64,000 bases of DNA, from contig CBDCQL010000002.1 of the NCBI GenBank assembly GCA_965220615.1, positions 2,294,001-2,358,000 of the forward strand, read 5' to 3'. Below, piece after piece: positions 8,896-18,403 of the stretch. Position 1 is the stretch's first letter. Every line of letters begins with the position of its first letter. The translations under genes were made by a program, and so were the position numbers. Origin of the DNA: JAGWBD01 sp965220615 (GTDB lineage: Bacteria; Chloroflexota; Anaerolineae; Aggregatilineales; Phototrophicaceae). The notes under the pieces are model-generated. The model made no database searches and was not told where the DNA came from. It saw nothing but the letters and a program-made list of their open reading frames with translations.

Positions 8896-9831
8896 CTACT
8901 CTCGCGGCGGCCCGTCCGGCGCGTCCCGCTCCGCGCGGGCGGCGAGGCGGCGACGGGCGCGCTGCAGGTCCTGTTCGTGCTTGAGCAGCACCGACAGCGT
9001 GCGTTCCAGCGTGCGCCGGTCAAGCGCGTCGGCCTCCAGCGCCACCAGCGCCTTCGCCCAGTCGATCGTCTCGGAGATGCCGGGGTTCTTGCGCAGGTCC
9101 AGGTCGCGCAGGCCCTGCACCAGCGCCACCACCCTGGCCGCCAGACGCTCGTTCAGTTGCGGCACGTGCAGGCGCAGAATCTCGAGTTCAGCTTCCTGCG
9201 TGGGGTAGTCGATGAAAATGTAAAGGCAACGCCGTCGCAGAGCCTCGGAAAGCTCCCGCGTGTGGTTGCTGGTGAGCACCACGGCGGGGCGATGGCGCGC
9301 GCGGATCGTGCCCAGCTCCGGTACGCTGACCTGAAACTCGCTCAGCACCTCAAGCAGGAAGGCCTCGAACTCGGCGTCGGCGCGGTCGATCTCATCGATC
9401 AGCAGCAACGCCGGTTCCTCGCTGGTGATGGCCTGCAACAGCGGTCGCGCCAGCAGAAAGCGCTCGGAGAAGAAGACCTCTTCCTCGGCGGCCAGGCGGT
9501 CGGCGGCGTCGGCCAGGCTGCTGGCCCGGGCCAGCATCTCGCCCAGCTTGTCGCGCAGCAACTGCGTATACAGCATCTGCCGCGCGTATTCCCACTCGTA
9601 GAGCGCGCGACTCTCGTCGAGTCCCTCGTAGCACTGCAGGCGAATCAGGCGGCGACCGCTGGCGGCGGCCCAGGCGCCGGCCAGCGCCGTCTTGCCGACG
9701 CCCGCCGGACCCTCGGCCAGCAGCGGGCGCTCCAGTTGCTGCGCGAGGAACAGTACCGTCGTGAGTTCGTCGCCGGCGATGTAGCCCTGCGCGCCCAGGG
9801 CCTGACCCAGGGCGGCGGGGGCCTCAGACAT
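8896..9831 (-). CDS. MoxR-family AAA+ ATPase
   Basis: A 311-residue AAA+ ATPase: Walker A GPAGVGKTAL, Walker B LLLIDEIDRA, sensor-1 VVLTSNHTRELSEALRRRC and a helical lid at the C-terminus. It resembles the CoxD-like branch of MoxR ATPases, which act as chaperones that insert metal or remodel VWA-domain partner proteins. No VWA-domain (CoxE-like) gene is next to it in the window; downstream lies the toxin pair. Its start overlaps the end of uppS by 8 bp, so it is the last gene of the cysS-rlmB-frr-uppS operon. Confidence 0.82.
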   Translation of the reverse strand: MSEAPAALGQALGAQGYIAGDELTTVLFLAQQLERPLLAEGPAGVGKTALAGAWAAASGRRLIRLQCYEGLDESRALYEWEYARQMLYTQLLRDKLGEMLARASSLADAADRLAAEEEVFFSERFLLARPLLQAITSEEPALLLIDEIDRADAEFEAFLLEVLSEFQVSVPELGTIRARHRPAVVLTSNHTRELSEALRRRCLYIFIDYPTQEAELEILRLHVPQLNERLAARVVALVQGLRDLDLRKNPGISETIDWAKALVALEADALDRRTLERTLSVLLKHEQDLQRARRRLAARAERDAPDGPPRE

Positions 9832-10591
9832 GCGGTGTGGTGAGTTTGTGCCGCACTTGCTCGTCGGTGCGGCCGAAGCGTCGGGTGCGCCGGCTGTATT
9901 CCTCCAGCGCCTCGCGCAGGTGCTCCCGGCCGAAGTCCGGCCAGTAGACGGCCGTGAAATGGTACTCCGCGTAGCTGCCTTGCCAGACGAGGAAATTGCT
10001 CAGTCGTTGTTCACCGCTGGTACGAATGATGAGGTCCGGGTCGGGAAGGGAGCCGGTGTACATGTAGCGGTCGATCAGGTCCTCGTCGATGGCCTCCGGC
10101 GGGATGCCCTCGGCGACGATGCGGCGCACGGCCCGCACGATCTCGTCGCGGCCGCCGTAGTTGAGCGCCACGTTGAGGATCAGGTTGCGATTGTGGCGCG
10201 TCAGGGCCATCGCATGGCGGATCTTGCGCTGCAATTTGGGCGGGATGCCCTCCAGTTCGCCGATGTGGCGGATCTGCACGCCCTGCTCGTCCAGTTCGCG
10301 CAGTTCGCGGTCGATGACCAGTTCCAAGGTCTCCATCAACACGCGAATCTCGGCGCGCGGGCGTTTCCAGTTCTCGGTGGAAAAGGCGAAGAGAGTCAAC
10401 ACCTCGATGCCGGTTTCAACGGCGGCGCGCAGGATTTCGCGCAGGTTCTCGGTGCCCTGGCGATGACCGACCGCCCGCGGCAGGCCGCGCGCCCGCGCCC
10501 AGCGCCCGTTGCCATCCATGATGATGGCCACGTGCCGCGGCACGTGCACCGGCGAACTGCCGTTTGGGAAAGCGCCCATGGTTTCGCTCAT
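9824..10591 (-). CDS. uppS: Isoprenyl transferase (undecaprenyl diphosphate synthase)
   Basis: A 255-residue cis-prenyltransferase. The signature MDGNGRWA contains the catalytic Asp, followed by the conserved GHRQG segment. TLFAFSTENWKRP and LNYGGRDEIVRA are further family motifs, and DLIIRTSGEQRLSNFL is the C-terminal substrate-binding motif. It condenses isopentenyl diphosphate into the undecaprenyl carrier used for peptidoglycan and surface glycans. It lies 18 bp after frr, an order common in bacteria. Confidence 0.96.
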   Translation of the reverse strand: MSETMGAFPNGSSPVHVPRHVAIIMDGNGRWARARGLPRAVGHRQGTENLREILRAAVETGIEVLTLFAFSTENWKRPRAEIRVLMETLELVIDRELRELDEQGVQIRHIGELEGIPPKLQRKIRHAMALTRHNRNLILNVALNYGGRDEIVRAVRRIVAEGIPPEAIDEDLIDRYMYTGSLPDPDLIIRTSGEQRLSNFLVWQGSYAEYHFTAVYWPDFGREHLREALEEYSRRTRRFGRTDEQVRHKLTTPHV

Positions 10592-10609
10592 TGGCGGCCC
10601 TGCGCGGGT

Positions 10610-11167
10610 TCAGACCTCCAGGATTTCCGTTTCCTTGGCCACACCCATCTCGTCGATTTTGGAGATGGTGTCATCGGTGAGTTTCTGCACCCTCTCCTGA
10701 CCCAGTTTCATCTCGTCTTCGGAGATCAGCTTTTCGCGCTCGAATTCCTTCAGGTCGTCATTGGCCGAACGGCGGATGTTGCGCGCCGACACGCGCGCAT
10801 CCTCAATCCGCCGGTTGAGCACCTTCACCAGTTCCTGGCGCCGCTCCCGCGTCAGGGGCGGCATGTTCAGGCGGATGACGTCGCCATCAGTGCCCGGCGT
10901 GGCACCCACGTTGGCCTGCAGAATGGCGCGTTCGATGCCCTTGATGGCCGCCTTGTCGTAGGGGCGGATGAGGATTTGCAGGGCCTCGGGCGTCGAAATG
11001 TTGGCCAGTTGACGCAACTCCGATTCCTGACCGTAATAATCGACCTTGAGGCGGTCCACCAGCGCGGTACTGGCGCGACCGCTGCGGATCCCCGCCAGGT
11101 CCTCGCCGAGAAAGGAAAGCGTCGCGCGCATCTTCTCCCTGGCTTCGTCCATGATGTCGTCAATCAT
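10610..11167 (-). CDS. frr: Ribosome recycling factor
   Basis: A 185-residue protein of the exact family length. It shows the conserved IRSGRAST and the C-terminal DDLKEFEREKLISEDE region of RRF, which with EF-G splits post-termination ribosomes. The ATG at 11167 overlaps the stop of rlmB by 4 nt (ATGA). Upstream coupling to cysS-rlmB and downstream uppS define one translation and envelope operon. A pyrH-tsf-frr arrangement is not seen here. Confidence 0.97.
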   Translation of the reverse strand: MIDDIMDEAREKMRATLSFLGEDLAGIRSGRASTALVDRLKVDYYGQESELRQLANISTPEALQILIRPYDKAAIKGIERAILQANVGATPGTDGDVIRLNMPPLTRERRQELVKVLNRRIEDARVSARNIRRSANDDLKEFEREKLISEDEMKLGQERVQKLTDDTISKIDEMGVAKETEILEV

Positions 11168-11955
11168 GGTCGTCCCCCTGTTCCACGGGCGGCCACCGGA
11201 GCCGCCTGCCCTTCCCAGCCGCGCGCCTGCCAGGCGCTGTAGAGCGCGATGGAGCCGACCGTGGCCACGTTCAGACTGGCGACCTGGCCGCGCATCGGCA
11301 ATGATAACAGCATATCACAGTTGTCGCGCACCAACCGGCGCATGCCCTGTCCTTCACTGCCCAGCACCAGCCCCAGCGCCATGTTCAGGTCCGTTTGCCC
11401 GAGCGGCGGAATGTCTCCCCCAGGCTCCAGACCGACCAGCCACACGTCCTGCGCCTTGAGCGCCTTCATCGTGTTGACCAGGTTGGACACGCGGATGACG
11501 TTCAGATGCTCGATGGCGCCGGCCGAGGCGTTGACCACCGCCGGCGTGATGGTCACGGCGTTGCGTTGTGGCAGAAAGACGCCGTGTACGCCCACCGCGT
11601 CCGCCACACGCAGCAGACTACCGACGTTCTGCGGGTCCTGCAGCAGATCCAGCAGCAGCAGAAAGGGGCGCTCGTCGCGCTCCTCCGCCAGGGCCAGCAC
11701 GTCCTCGCTGGCGGCATAGGGGTAGGGACTGACGCGCAGCACGACGTTCTGGTGATTGGCGCCGTCCGCCAGGTCGTCCATGATGCGGCGCGGCACCCGG
11801 CGCAGGGGCAATCCGCGCTCCTCCGCCAGCGCGATGATGCCGGCGCTGCGGCCGCCTTCGTCGGCGCCCTCGGTAAGCAGGAGCTGCTCGCCCTGCCGGC
11901 GATTGGCGCGCAGGGCTTCCATTACGGCCCAGTGACCGTAAAGGAAGTCACTCAT
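11164..11955 (-). CDS. rlmB: 23S rRNA 2'-O-ribose methyltransferase (RlmB/TrmH family)
   Basis: A 263-residue SpoU/TrmH (SPOUT) methyltransferase. The N-terminal SpoU substrate-binding domain starts with YGHWAVMEALRA. The three SPOUT motifs are present: LLDLLQDPQNVGSLLR, LVLGSEGQGM and LSLPMRGQVASLNVA. RlmB modifies G2251 of 23S rRNA; assignment to RlmB rather than a neighbouring TrmH-type enzyme rests on the N-terminal domain and on being coupled to cysS, a common pairing. It overlaps cysS and frr by 4 nt each. Confidence 0.9.
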   Translation of the reverse strand: MSDFLYGHWAVMEALRANRRQGEQLLLTEGADEGGRSAGIIALAEERGLPLRRVPRRIMDDLADGANHQNVVLRVSPYPYAASEDVLALAEERDERPFLLLLDLLQDPQNVGSLLRVADAVGVHGVFLPQRNAVTITPAVVNASAGAIEHLNVIRVSNLVNTMKALKAQDVWLVGLEPGGDIPPLGQTDLNMALGLVLGSEGQGMRRLVRDNCDMLLSLPMRGQVASLNVATVGSIALYSAWQARGWEGQAAPVAARGTGGRP

Positions 11956-13415
11956 GCTCCCTCCCGGCGCCAGACGGTGCCGCCAGGCCCGTCCTCCAGC
12001 ACAAAGCCGAGGCCGGCCAGTTCGTCGCGGATGCGATCGCTGGTGGCGTAATCGCGCTTGACGCGGGCTTCGGCGCGCAGGGCGATGAGCAGTTCAACCA
12101 GGTCGCCCTCGCGCCGGCCGTCGCCGCCCTCCTGTTCCACCGACGTCACGACGCCCAGCACCGCGCTACCCAGATCGCTATAGAGCGACTCGATAGCAGC
12201 CAGCGTCGAAAGGCCGGGTTGCACCGGGCTGTTGAGCAGCGTGTTGACCTCGCGCGTCAATTCGTGCAGCACCGCCAGGGCTCGTGGCGCGTTGAAGTCG
12301 TCGTCCATCGCCGCCGCGAAGTCCGCGCGGGCGCGCTCCAGACGCGGCAAAATGGCGTTGCCCGCGTCGCCCTCCGCCACGCTGTTCATGCGCTGCCGCG
12401 TCTGCCGCAGGGCGGCCTGTAAACGCTCCTGACCGGCGGTCGCCGCTGCCAGCGCGTCCTCGCTCCAGGTGACCGGGTTGCTGTAGTGGGCGCCGAGGAC
12501 GAAGGCCCGCAGGGCTTCGGGACGGGCGCGGGTCAACATGTCGCGCACGGTGATGAAGTTGCCCAGACTCTTGGACATCTTGACGGGGATGCCCTCGTCG
12601 TCGAGCACCATCAGGCTGCCCACCAGCAGCCAGTAGCGCGCGAAGTCCGCGTCGTTGGCGCATTCGCTTTGTGCGATCTCGTTTTCGTTGTGCGGGTAGA
12701 TATTGTCGATACCCCCGCCATGGATGTCGAAGGTCGGGCCGAGGTATTTGCGCGCCATCGCCGAGCATTCGATGTGCCAGCCGGGAAAGCCGACGCTCCA
12801 GGGGCTGTCCCAGCGAAGAATGTGCTCCGGCTCGGCCCGCTTCCACAGGGCGAAATCTGCCGGATGGCGCTTTTCGTCGCGCACGGCCTCGCGGCTGCCG
12901 GCCTCCTGCTCCTCCAGCACGCGGTTGGAGAGCTTGCCGTAGCCCTCATGCGAGGTGACGTCGAAGTAGACGTTGCCTTCCACGTCATAGGCGTGGCCGG
13001 CGCTGATGAGTTCCTCAATCATGGCGATCTGTTCCGGGACATGGCCGCTGGCGCGCGGCGAAATGTCGGGCCGCTGCACGCCCAGCGCGTCCATGTCGGC
13101 GAAGTAGCTGCGGGTGTAGGTCTCGACGACCTGCATCGGCCCTGCCTGCACCTGACGCGCCTTGCGCAGGATGCGGTCCTCGCCGCTGTCCAGCAGATGG
13201 CCGACGTCGGTCAGGTTTTGCACGTAGAGGACGTCCCAGGCGCTGTGACGGAGCCAGCGGACCATCACGTCGAAGGAGACGTAGGTACGGGCGTGGCCAA
13301 TGTGCGCGTCGTCGTAGACGGTGGGGCCACAGACGTACATGCTGACCTGGCCCTCATTCAGCGCTTCAAAGGGCTGTTTCTCGCGTCCGAGCACATTGAA
13401 CAGCTGCAGGGCCAT
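11952..13415 (-). CDS. cysS: Cysteinyl-tRNA synthetase
   Basis: A 487-residue class I synthetase from the ATG at 13415 (MALQLFNVLGREKQPF). Motif HIGH is seen as HIGHARTY and KMSKS as VKMSKSLGNF. The zinc-site region includes CGPTVYDD and WHIECSAM with an HNENEIAQSECAN segment. The enzyme charges tRNA-Cys. An in-frame start 36 bp upstream would add 12 residues that do not look family-like, so it is rejected. It is the first gene of the minus-strand operon, diverging from the sugar transporter genes. Confidence 0.97.
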   Translation of the reverse strand: MALQLFNVLGREKQPFEALNEGQVSMYVCGPTVYDDAHIGHARTYVSFDVMVRWLRHSAWDVLYVQNLTDVGHLLDSGEDRILRKARQVQAGPMQVVETYTRSYFADMDALGVQRPDISPRASGHVPEQIAMIEELISAGHAYDVEGNVYFDVTSHEGYGKLSNRVLEEQEAGSREAVRDEKRHPADFALWKRAEPEHILRWDSPWSVGFPGWHIECSAMARKYLGPTFDIHGGGIDNIYPHNENEIAQSECANDADFARYWLLVGSLMVLDDEGIPVKMSKSLGNFITVRDMLTRARPEALRAFVLGAHYSNPVTWSEDALAAATAGQERLQAALRQTRQRMNSVAEGDAGNAILPRLERARADFAAAMDDDFNAPRALAVLHELTREVNTLLNSPVQPGLSTLAAIESLYSDLGSAVLGVVTSVEQEGGDGRREGDLVELLIALRAEARVKRDYATSDRIRDELAGLGFVLEDGPGGTVWRREGA

Positions 13416-13568
13416 GAAGCGCCTCTCTCCTCGCCGGATAATGGCCGCCATTCTGGCGCAGAGGGGGCGGGGCTGTCAACGCCCGTGGCAGGCCATTGAC
13501 TGCTTGCAGGCAGCACGCGACGCGCTAGACTCGCCCGCATCCAGCACAGTCAATCGGAGCGGCAGGGC

Positions 13569-14516
13569 ATGGGTCTGGTGAGCGCACGCAGCGGCACGTC
13601 CCGTCTGCTCCCGCGCCTTTCCCTCAGTTCGCGCCAGAGCGAGGCGTTGACGGGCATCCTGATGGCCTCGCCCTGGATCCTGGGCTTTCTGATCTTCATC
13701 GTCGGCCCCATGGTCATCAGCCTCTACCTGTCCTTCACGCGCTGGGACCTCTTCACCGAGCCGCGCTGGATCGGCCTGCGCAACTACGAGCAACTGATCT
13801 TCCGCGACGCCAAGTTTCTGCTGTCGCTGAAGGTGACCACGATCTACGCCTTCGTCAGCGTGCCGTTGCAGGTCAGTCTGGGCCTGGTACTGGCCACCCT
13901 GCTCAACCAGAAGATTCGCCTGCTGGGCTTCTTCCGCACGGTCTACTACCTGCCCTCGGTCATCGGCGGCATCGCCGTGGCGGTCATGTTCCGCTGGATC
14001 TTCGGCACGCAGTTCGGTCTGATCAACGGGATGCTGGCCACGGTTGGCATCCAGGGCCCCTCCTGGCTGGGGGACCCCGACCTGGTGCTGGTCTCCTTCG
14101 TCCTGATGAGCATGTGGGGCGCCGGCTCCTCGATGCTGATCTACCTCGGCGCGCTGCAGGGCATCCCCACCGAGCTCTACGAGGCCGCCGACGTCGACGG
14201 CGCGGGCACGCTGGCCAAATTCTTCCGCGTGACGGTGCCGATGATGACGCCGGTCATCTTCTTCAACATGGTGATGGGCATCATCACCGCCCTGCAGGAA
14301 TTCGTGTTGCCCTTCATCATGACGCGCGGCGGCCCGGCCAACTCGAGCACCTTCCTCGTACTCTACCTCTATCGCAACGCCTTCGAGCTCTTCAAGATGG
14401 GCTACGCCTCGGCGATCGCCTGGATCATTTTCATCTACATCATGGTGCTGACGATCTTCATCATCCGCTCCTCCAGCATGTGGGTCTACTACGAGGGGTC
14501 GCTGAAAGGGCGCTGA
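13569..14516 (+). CDS. Sugar ABC transporter permease, MalF-like
   Basis: A 315-residue inner-membrane permease with six predicted helices. The cytoplasmic EAA loop that docks the ATPase is visible as EAADVDGAGTLAKFFRV near residue 205. It belongs to the binding-protein-dependent sugar permease family (MalF/UgpA type). It is followed after 1 bp by the MalG-type partner and then by the binding protein, so the three form an importer. No ATPase gene is in the cluster; such systems often share an MsmK/MalK-type ATPase encoded elsewhere. Confidence 0.9.
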   Translation: MGLVSARSGTSRLLPRLSLSSRQSEALTGILMASPWILGFLIFIVGPMVISLYLSFTRWDLFTEPRWIGLRNYEQLIFRDAKFLLSLKVTTIYAFVSVPLQVSLGLVLATLLNQKIRLLGFFRTVYYLPSVIGGIAVAVMFRWIFGTQFGLINGMLATVGIQGPSWLGDPDLVLVSFVLMSMWGAGSSMLIYLGALQGIPTELYEAADVDGAGTLAKFFRVTVPMMTPVIFFNMVMGIITALQEFVLPFIMTRGGPANSSTFLVLYLYRNAFELFKMGYASAIAWIIFIYIMVLTIFIIRSSSMWVYYEGSLKGR

Positions 14517-14517
14517 G

Positions 14518-15396
14518 ATGGCGGAACGCGTAGCGCGGCTGCCGGCGCAGGGCAGCGACACGAATTGGCTGGAACAGGCGAAACGCCTGTCGATTTACCT
14601 CGTGTTGCTGGCGGGCGCGATCATCGTCTTCATCCCCTTCGCCTGGACGCTCTCCACCGCGCTCAAGGCGCCCGACCGCCTCGCCGAGTTCCCGCCGCGC
14701 TGGATTCCGGACCCGATCGTCTGGGGCAACTTCCCCGAAGCGGTGACCATCAAGCCCTTCGGTCGCTGGTTCCTCAACACGCTTTTTGTGGTCGGGGTGG
14801 CCACCACCGGCACGATCATGTCCGCCAGCCTGGTGGCTTTCTCCTTCGCGCGCCTGCGCTGGCCCGGTCGCAACCTGCTCTTCCTGGTGCTGCTGGCCAC
14901 CATGATGTTGCCCGACCAGGTGACGCTGATCCCCACCTTTGTGCTCTTCCGCCACCTGGGCTGGGTCAACACCTATCTGCCGCTGATCGCGCCGCCCTTC
15001 TTCGCGCGCAACGCCTTCTTCGTCTTTCTGTTGCGCCAGTTCTTCATGACGATTCCCCTGGACCTTGACGACGCGGCGCGCATGGACGGCGCCAGCTTCT
15101 TCCAGATCTACCTGCGTATCATGCTGCCCATGAGCAAACCGGCGCTGGCGGTGGCGGCCATCATGTTCTCGCAGTTCAAGTGGAAGGAGTTCCTCGCGCC
15201 GCTGATCTACCTCAACAAGCAGGAGATGTTCACCGTCTCGCTGGGTCTGCGCACCTTCATCGGCGAAAGCTGGGGCACGGAGTGGCATTTGATGATGGCC
15301 GCCAACATCGTCTTCATGATTCCGCTCATCCTGATTTTCTTCTTCGCCCAGAAATACTTCATCCAGGGCGTAGTCATCACCGGCGTCAAGGGATAA
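14518..15396 (+). CDS. Sugar ABC transporter permease, MalG-like
   Basis: A 292-residue second permease with six predicted helices. The EAA loop reads DDAARMDGASFFQIYLRI, followed by MLPMSKPAL. It should form a heterodimeric channel with the MalF-like protein encoded immediately upstream. The N-terminus has a cytoplasmic lead of about 20 residues before the first helix. It precedes the binding-protein gene by 88 bp, a gap holding a hairpin that may set the higher expression usual for binding proteins. Confidence 0.9.
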   Translation: MAERVARLPAQGSDTNWLEQAKRLSIYLVLLAGAIIVFIPFAWTLSTALKAPDRLAEFPPRWIPDPIVWGNFPEAVTIKPFGRWFLNTLFVVGVATTGTIMSASLVAFSFARLRWPGRNLLFLVLLATMMLPDQVTLIPTFVLFRHLGWVNTYLPLIAPPFFARNAFFVFLLRQFFMTIPLDLDDAARMDGASFFQIYLRIMLPMSKPALAVAAIMFSQFKWKEFLAPLIYLNKQEMFTVSLGLRTFIGESWGTEWHLMMAANIVFMIPLILIFFFAQKYFIQGVVITGVKG

Positions 15397-15400
15397 ATGG

Positions 15401-15436
15401 GGTCCGCCCGCAAGGGAAAGGAGTTGCCCTCGGACC
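15401..15436 (+). other. Intergenic hairpin between permease and binding-protein genes
   Basis: GGTCCG (15401-15406) pairs with CGGACC (15431-15436), with an inner AGGG/CCCT pairing. There is no T-run, so it is more likely an mRNA-stabilising or processing hairpin than a terminator. Its location inside a transporter operon fits that use. Confidence 0.35.
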
Positions 15437-15484
15437 AAAGAGAGCAGTCATCGTAAAACCTTTGTGACATACAGGGAGAGAATC

Positions 15485-16777
15485 ATGTCAGCAGGCACCA
15501 AAGGACTTTCAAGACGCGATTTCCTGCGCGCTTCGGCGGCGGCCTCGGCAGCACCCGTGCTGGGGCAGGTCGCGACGACGGTCGTTCATGCCCAGGACCC
15601 GGTCACCATCCGGCTGACCGCCTGGGGCAACCCCACCGAATTCACCGCGCGCGAGGCCACCAACGCGCTCTTCGAAGAATCGCAGGACGCGATCAAGATC
15701 GAATTCATCCACATTCCCGACAGTTACAGCACCAAACTGCAGACCATGCTGGCCGGCGGCGACTACCCGGACGTGATGTACATCGGCAACGGCTGGACCG
15801 TGCCCTTCGTGTCCCGCGGGCAACTGGAGCCGCTCGACAGCTACATCGAGCGCGACATGTTCGATACCTCGGACATCTTTGAGGCCAACCTGAAGCTCTA
15901 TCAGGTCGATGGCGTGCAGTACGGCTTCCCGCTGGACGCACCCAACCAGCAGATCTTCTACAACGTCACCTGGTTTGAGGAGATGGGCGTGCCGCGCCCC
16001 TCGTCGGACTGGGAGGACGAAAGCTGGAACTGGGACACCTTCCTGGAGGCGGCCCTGGCGCTGACGGACCGCGACAACAACCTCTGGGGCTTCCAGGTCA
16101 AGAACGGCTTCCGCCCCTGGTGGATCTGGGTGACGGCCAACGGCGGCGGCTTCTACAACGAGGACTACACGGCCTGCATACTCAACGAGCCGCCCGCGGT
16201 GGAAGCCTTCGAGTTCCTCGCCAGCCTGATTCACGAGCATCAGGTCGCGCCGCCCATCGACGTGGCCTCCGAAATGGGCGCCTGGAACATCTTCGAGGCC
16301 GGCGTGGTTGCGATGGACACCTTCTGGCCGGCCATGGGCCGCATGCGCAACAACATCGGCGACAAGTTCGCCTGGGACGTTGCACCGCATCCGGCGGGCG
16401 CAGCCGGCAAGTCCACCGCCGGCGGCGGCTCCGGCCAGGCCATCTCGGCCTTTTCGGAGCAGAAGGACGCCGCCTGGGAGTTCCTCAGGTTCATGGCCAG
16501 CACCGACGGCGTCGAGGTCTGGACGGACATCATGGGCATCGTGCCGCCGCTGCAGTCGGTGGCCGCCAGCGACGTCTTCCTCAAGCCCGGCGAGCCGCCG
16601 GAGCACATCTCGGTCTTCACCGACGGCGCGCCCTACCTGCGCCCGGACCCGCGCCACGCGACCTTCGCCCAGGCGTCTTCGATCGCCGTCAGCGAACTGG
16701 ACCGGCTGTGGATCGGTCAGGCCGGCGCCCAGGAAGTGGCCGACAGCCTCGTCGCGCAGATTAACGACCTTCTTTAG
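15485..16777 (+). CDS. Tat-exported sugar ABC transporter binding protein
   Basis: A 430-residue solute-binding protein of the MalE/family 1 type. The N-terminus contains a twin-arginine signal, LSRRDFLRASAAASAAPVLG, cleaved near VVHAQD. The mature part begins VTIRLTAWGNPTEF and carries family features such as GGDYPDVMYIGNGWTVPFV and GGGSGQAISAFSEQKDAAW. The ATG at 15485 is chosen over the GTG at 15464 because AGGGAGAG lies 7 bp before it and it leaves a compact Tat signal. The ligand is probably a plant- or algal-type oligosaccharide, inferred from the adjacent GH51 enzyme and sulfatase. Confidence 0.9.
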   Translation: MSAGTKGLSRRDFLRASAAASAAPVLGQVATTVVHAQDPVTIRLTAWGNPTEFTAREATNALFEESQDAIKIEFIHIPDSYSTKLQTMLAGGDYPDVMYIGNGWTVPFVSRGQLEPLDSYIERDMFDTSDIFEANLKLYQVDGVQYGFPLDAPNQQIFYNVTWFEEMGVPRPSSDWEDESWNWDTFLEAALALTDRDNNLWGFQVKNGFRPWWIWVTANGGGFYNEDYTACILNEPPAVEAFEFLASLIHEHQVAPPIDVASEMGAWNIFEAGVVAMDTFWPAMGRMRNNIGDKFAWDVAPHPAGAAGKSTAGGGSGQAISAFSEQKDAAWEFLRFMASTDGVEVWTDIMGIVPPLQSVAASDVFLKPGEPPEHISVFTDGAPYLRPDPRHATFAQASSIAVSELDRLWIGQAGAQEVADSLVAQINDLL

Positions 16778-16795
16778 CTCCAGGCCGACTCATTC

Positions 16796-16830
16796 AGGGA
16801 GGCCCGTCCGCCGGGCCTCCCTACTTCTTC
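16796..16830 (+). terminator. Strong hairpin terminator after the sugar importer operon
   Basis: A perfect 11-bp stem, AGGGAGGCCCG paired with CGGGCCTCCCT, encloses a 5-nt loop and is followed by a pyrimidine-rich tail (ACTTCTTC). It sits 19 bp after the binding-protein stop and before the sulfatase gene. Confidence 0.8.
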
Positions 16831-16887
16831 AGTTGCAACAGAAGTACATCAGCAATTTGTCAAGCCCTCTGCGGAAAGGGAGGCAGC

Positions 16888-18378
16888 ATGAGCGAGCGGC
16901 CCAACATCGTCATCATCATGAGCGACCAGCAGCGCGCCGACGTCTCCGCGCGTGAGGGCTTTGAACTGGATACCACGCCCTTCCTTGACGCCCTGGCGAC
17001 GGAGGGCGTCTGGTTCAACCGCGCCTATACCTCCATGCCCGCCTGTCTGCCGGCGCGCGTCAGCATGTTGACCGGGCGCTACCCCGGCGCCACGCGCGCC
17101 CGCACCAATCACAACGAGGAGGACGCCACCTGCGAACGCGACCTCTACCAGTTGCTGCGCGACGCCGGTTACCGCACGGCGCTCTGCGGCAAGAACCACA
17201 GCCACATTACGGCAGATGACGTGGACCACTACTTCCCGCTGGGGCATCACGGCGGCTTCGGCCCGGAGCGCACGCTGGCGGAAGTGGCCTTCGACGACTA
17301 CCTCGCCGGCCTGCGTCACCGCGCCGACTTCAACCCCGCGCCCGGCGGCGTCGAGGTCCAGTGCCCGTACCGCGCCGTCAGCAGCGCCATCGATTTCGTC
17401 GACAGCGCCGTTGACGACCCCTTCTTCCTGTGGCTCTCTTTCCCGGAACCGCACAACCCCTACCAGGCGCCGGAGCCTTACTTCTCGCTCTTCCCGCCCG
17501 ATACGCTGCCGCCCACCCTCTCGGACGTCTCCGCGCTGGAAGGCAAGAGCTTCAAGTACCGCTGGCTGCGGCAGATCGGCGAGACCGCCTTCCCCGACTA
17601 CGCCGAACAGTTGCCGCAGGCGCGCAGCAACTACTTCGCCATCCTGCGTCTGATCGACGACCAGGTGCGCCGCTTCGTCGGACATCTGGACGCACGCGGT
17701 CTGCGCGAGAACACCATCCTCCTCTTCCTCTCCGACCACGGCGACTACGTCGGCGAGTACGGCCTGGTGCGCAAGGGCGCCGAACTGCCGGAGGTGCTGG
17801 TGCGCATCCCCTTCCAGGTCTGCGGGCCGGGCATCCAGGCCGGGGCGGAACCTCACAAGGCGCACGTCAGCATCGTCGACATCCTGCCCACCCTCTGCGA
17901 GGCGACCGGCATCCCCGTCCCCGACGGCGTACAGGGACGCAGTCTCTGGCCGCTCCTGACCGACGACGACTGGCCGCGCGAGGAATTCGCCAGCGCCTAC
18001 GCCGAACAGGGCTTCGGCGGCCTGCACTACACGGAAGACGACGACTTCGACCCGCAGCAGGACGGCTTCCACCCCGCCATCAGTTTCGACGAGCTCAATG
18101 GCTGGACGCAGAGCGGCAACATGCGCATGCTGCGCCGCGGCGACTGGAAGTTGCTCTTCGACATGCAGGGCCGCGGCCAGCTCTACAACCTGGCGCAGGA
18201 CCCGGTCGAACTGAACGACCTCTACGACGACCCGGCATACGCGGCCATCCGGGCCGAACTGCTGGCCGAATTGCTGGCCTGGACCCTGCGCGCCCAGGAC
18301 CCCCTGCCGCATCCGCGCCGCCGCTACCAGTTCAAGTCCGACCCGCGCAATTACTGGTCGCCGTACCGGGACAGCTGA
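16888..18378 (+). CDS. Type I (formylglycine-dependent) sulfatase
   Basis: A 496-residue sulfatase of the alkaline phosphatase superfamily. The N-terminal metal site is NIVIIMSDQQRADV. The signature CLPAR starts at Cys53, the residue converted to formylglycine, and is followed by SMLTGRYP. Further metal and catalytic regions are GKNHSHI and FLSDHGDYVGEYGL. No signal peptide is seen, suggesting a cytoplasmic enzyme acting on imported sulfated sugars. It sits between the sugar importer and the GH51 enzyme, which fits use of sulfated glycans. A formylglycine-generating enzyme is not in the window. Confidence 0.9.
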   Translation: MSERPNIVIIMSDQQRADVSAREGFELDTTPFLDALATEGVWFNRAYTSMPACLPARVSMLTGRYPGATRARTNHNEEDATCERDLYQLLRDAGYRTALCGKNHSHITADDVDHYFPLGHHGGFGPERTLAEVAFDDYLAGLRHRADFNPAPGGVEVQCPYRAVSSAIDFVDSAVDDPFFLWLSFPEPHNPYQAPEPYFSLFPPDTLPPTLSDVSALEGKSFKYRWLRQIGETAFPDYAEQLPQARSNYFAILRLIDDQVRRFVGHLDARGLRENTILLFLSDHGDYVGEYGLVRKGAELPEVLVRIPFQVCGPGIQAGAEPHKAHVSIVDILPTLCEATGIPVPDGVQGRSLWPLLTDDDWPREEFASAYAEQGFGGLHYTEDDDFDPQQDGFHPAISFDELNGWTQSGNMRMLRRGDWKLLFDMQGRGQLYNLAQDPVELNDLYDDPAYAAIRAELLAELLAWTLRAQDPLPHPRRRYQFKSDPRNYWSPYRDS

Positions 18379-18403
18379 GCGCGAAGGTCCTGCTCGCGAT
18401 CGT

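Noticed and set aside
8896..9831. Classification of the AAA+ ATPase as part of a defence system
   Set aside because: Its overlap with uppS and MoxR-type motifs fit an operon chaperone; no defence partner genes are adjacent apart from the separate toxin pair.
9830..11242. 470-codon open frame opposite uppS and frr
   Set aside because: A high-GC shadow of well-supported minus-strand genes.
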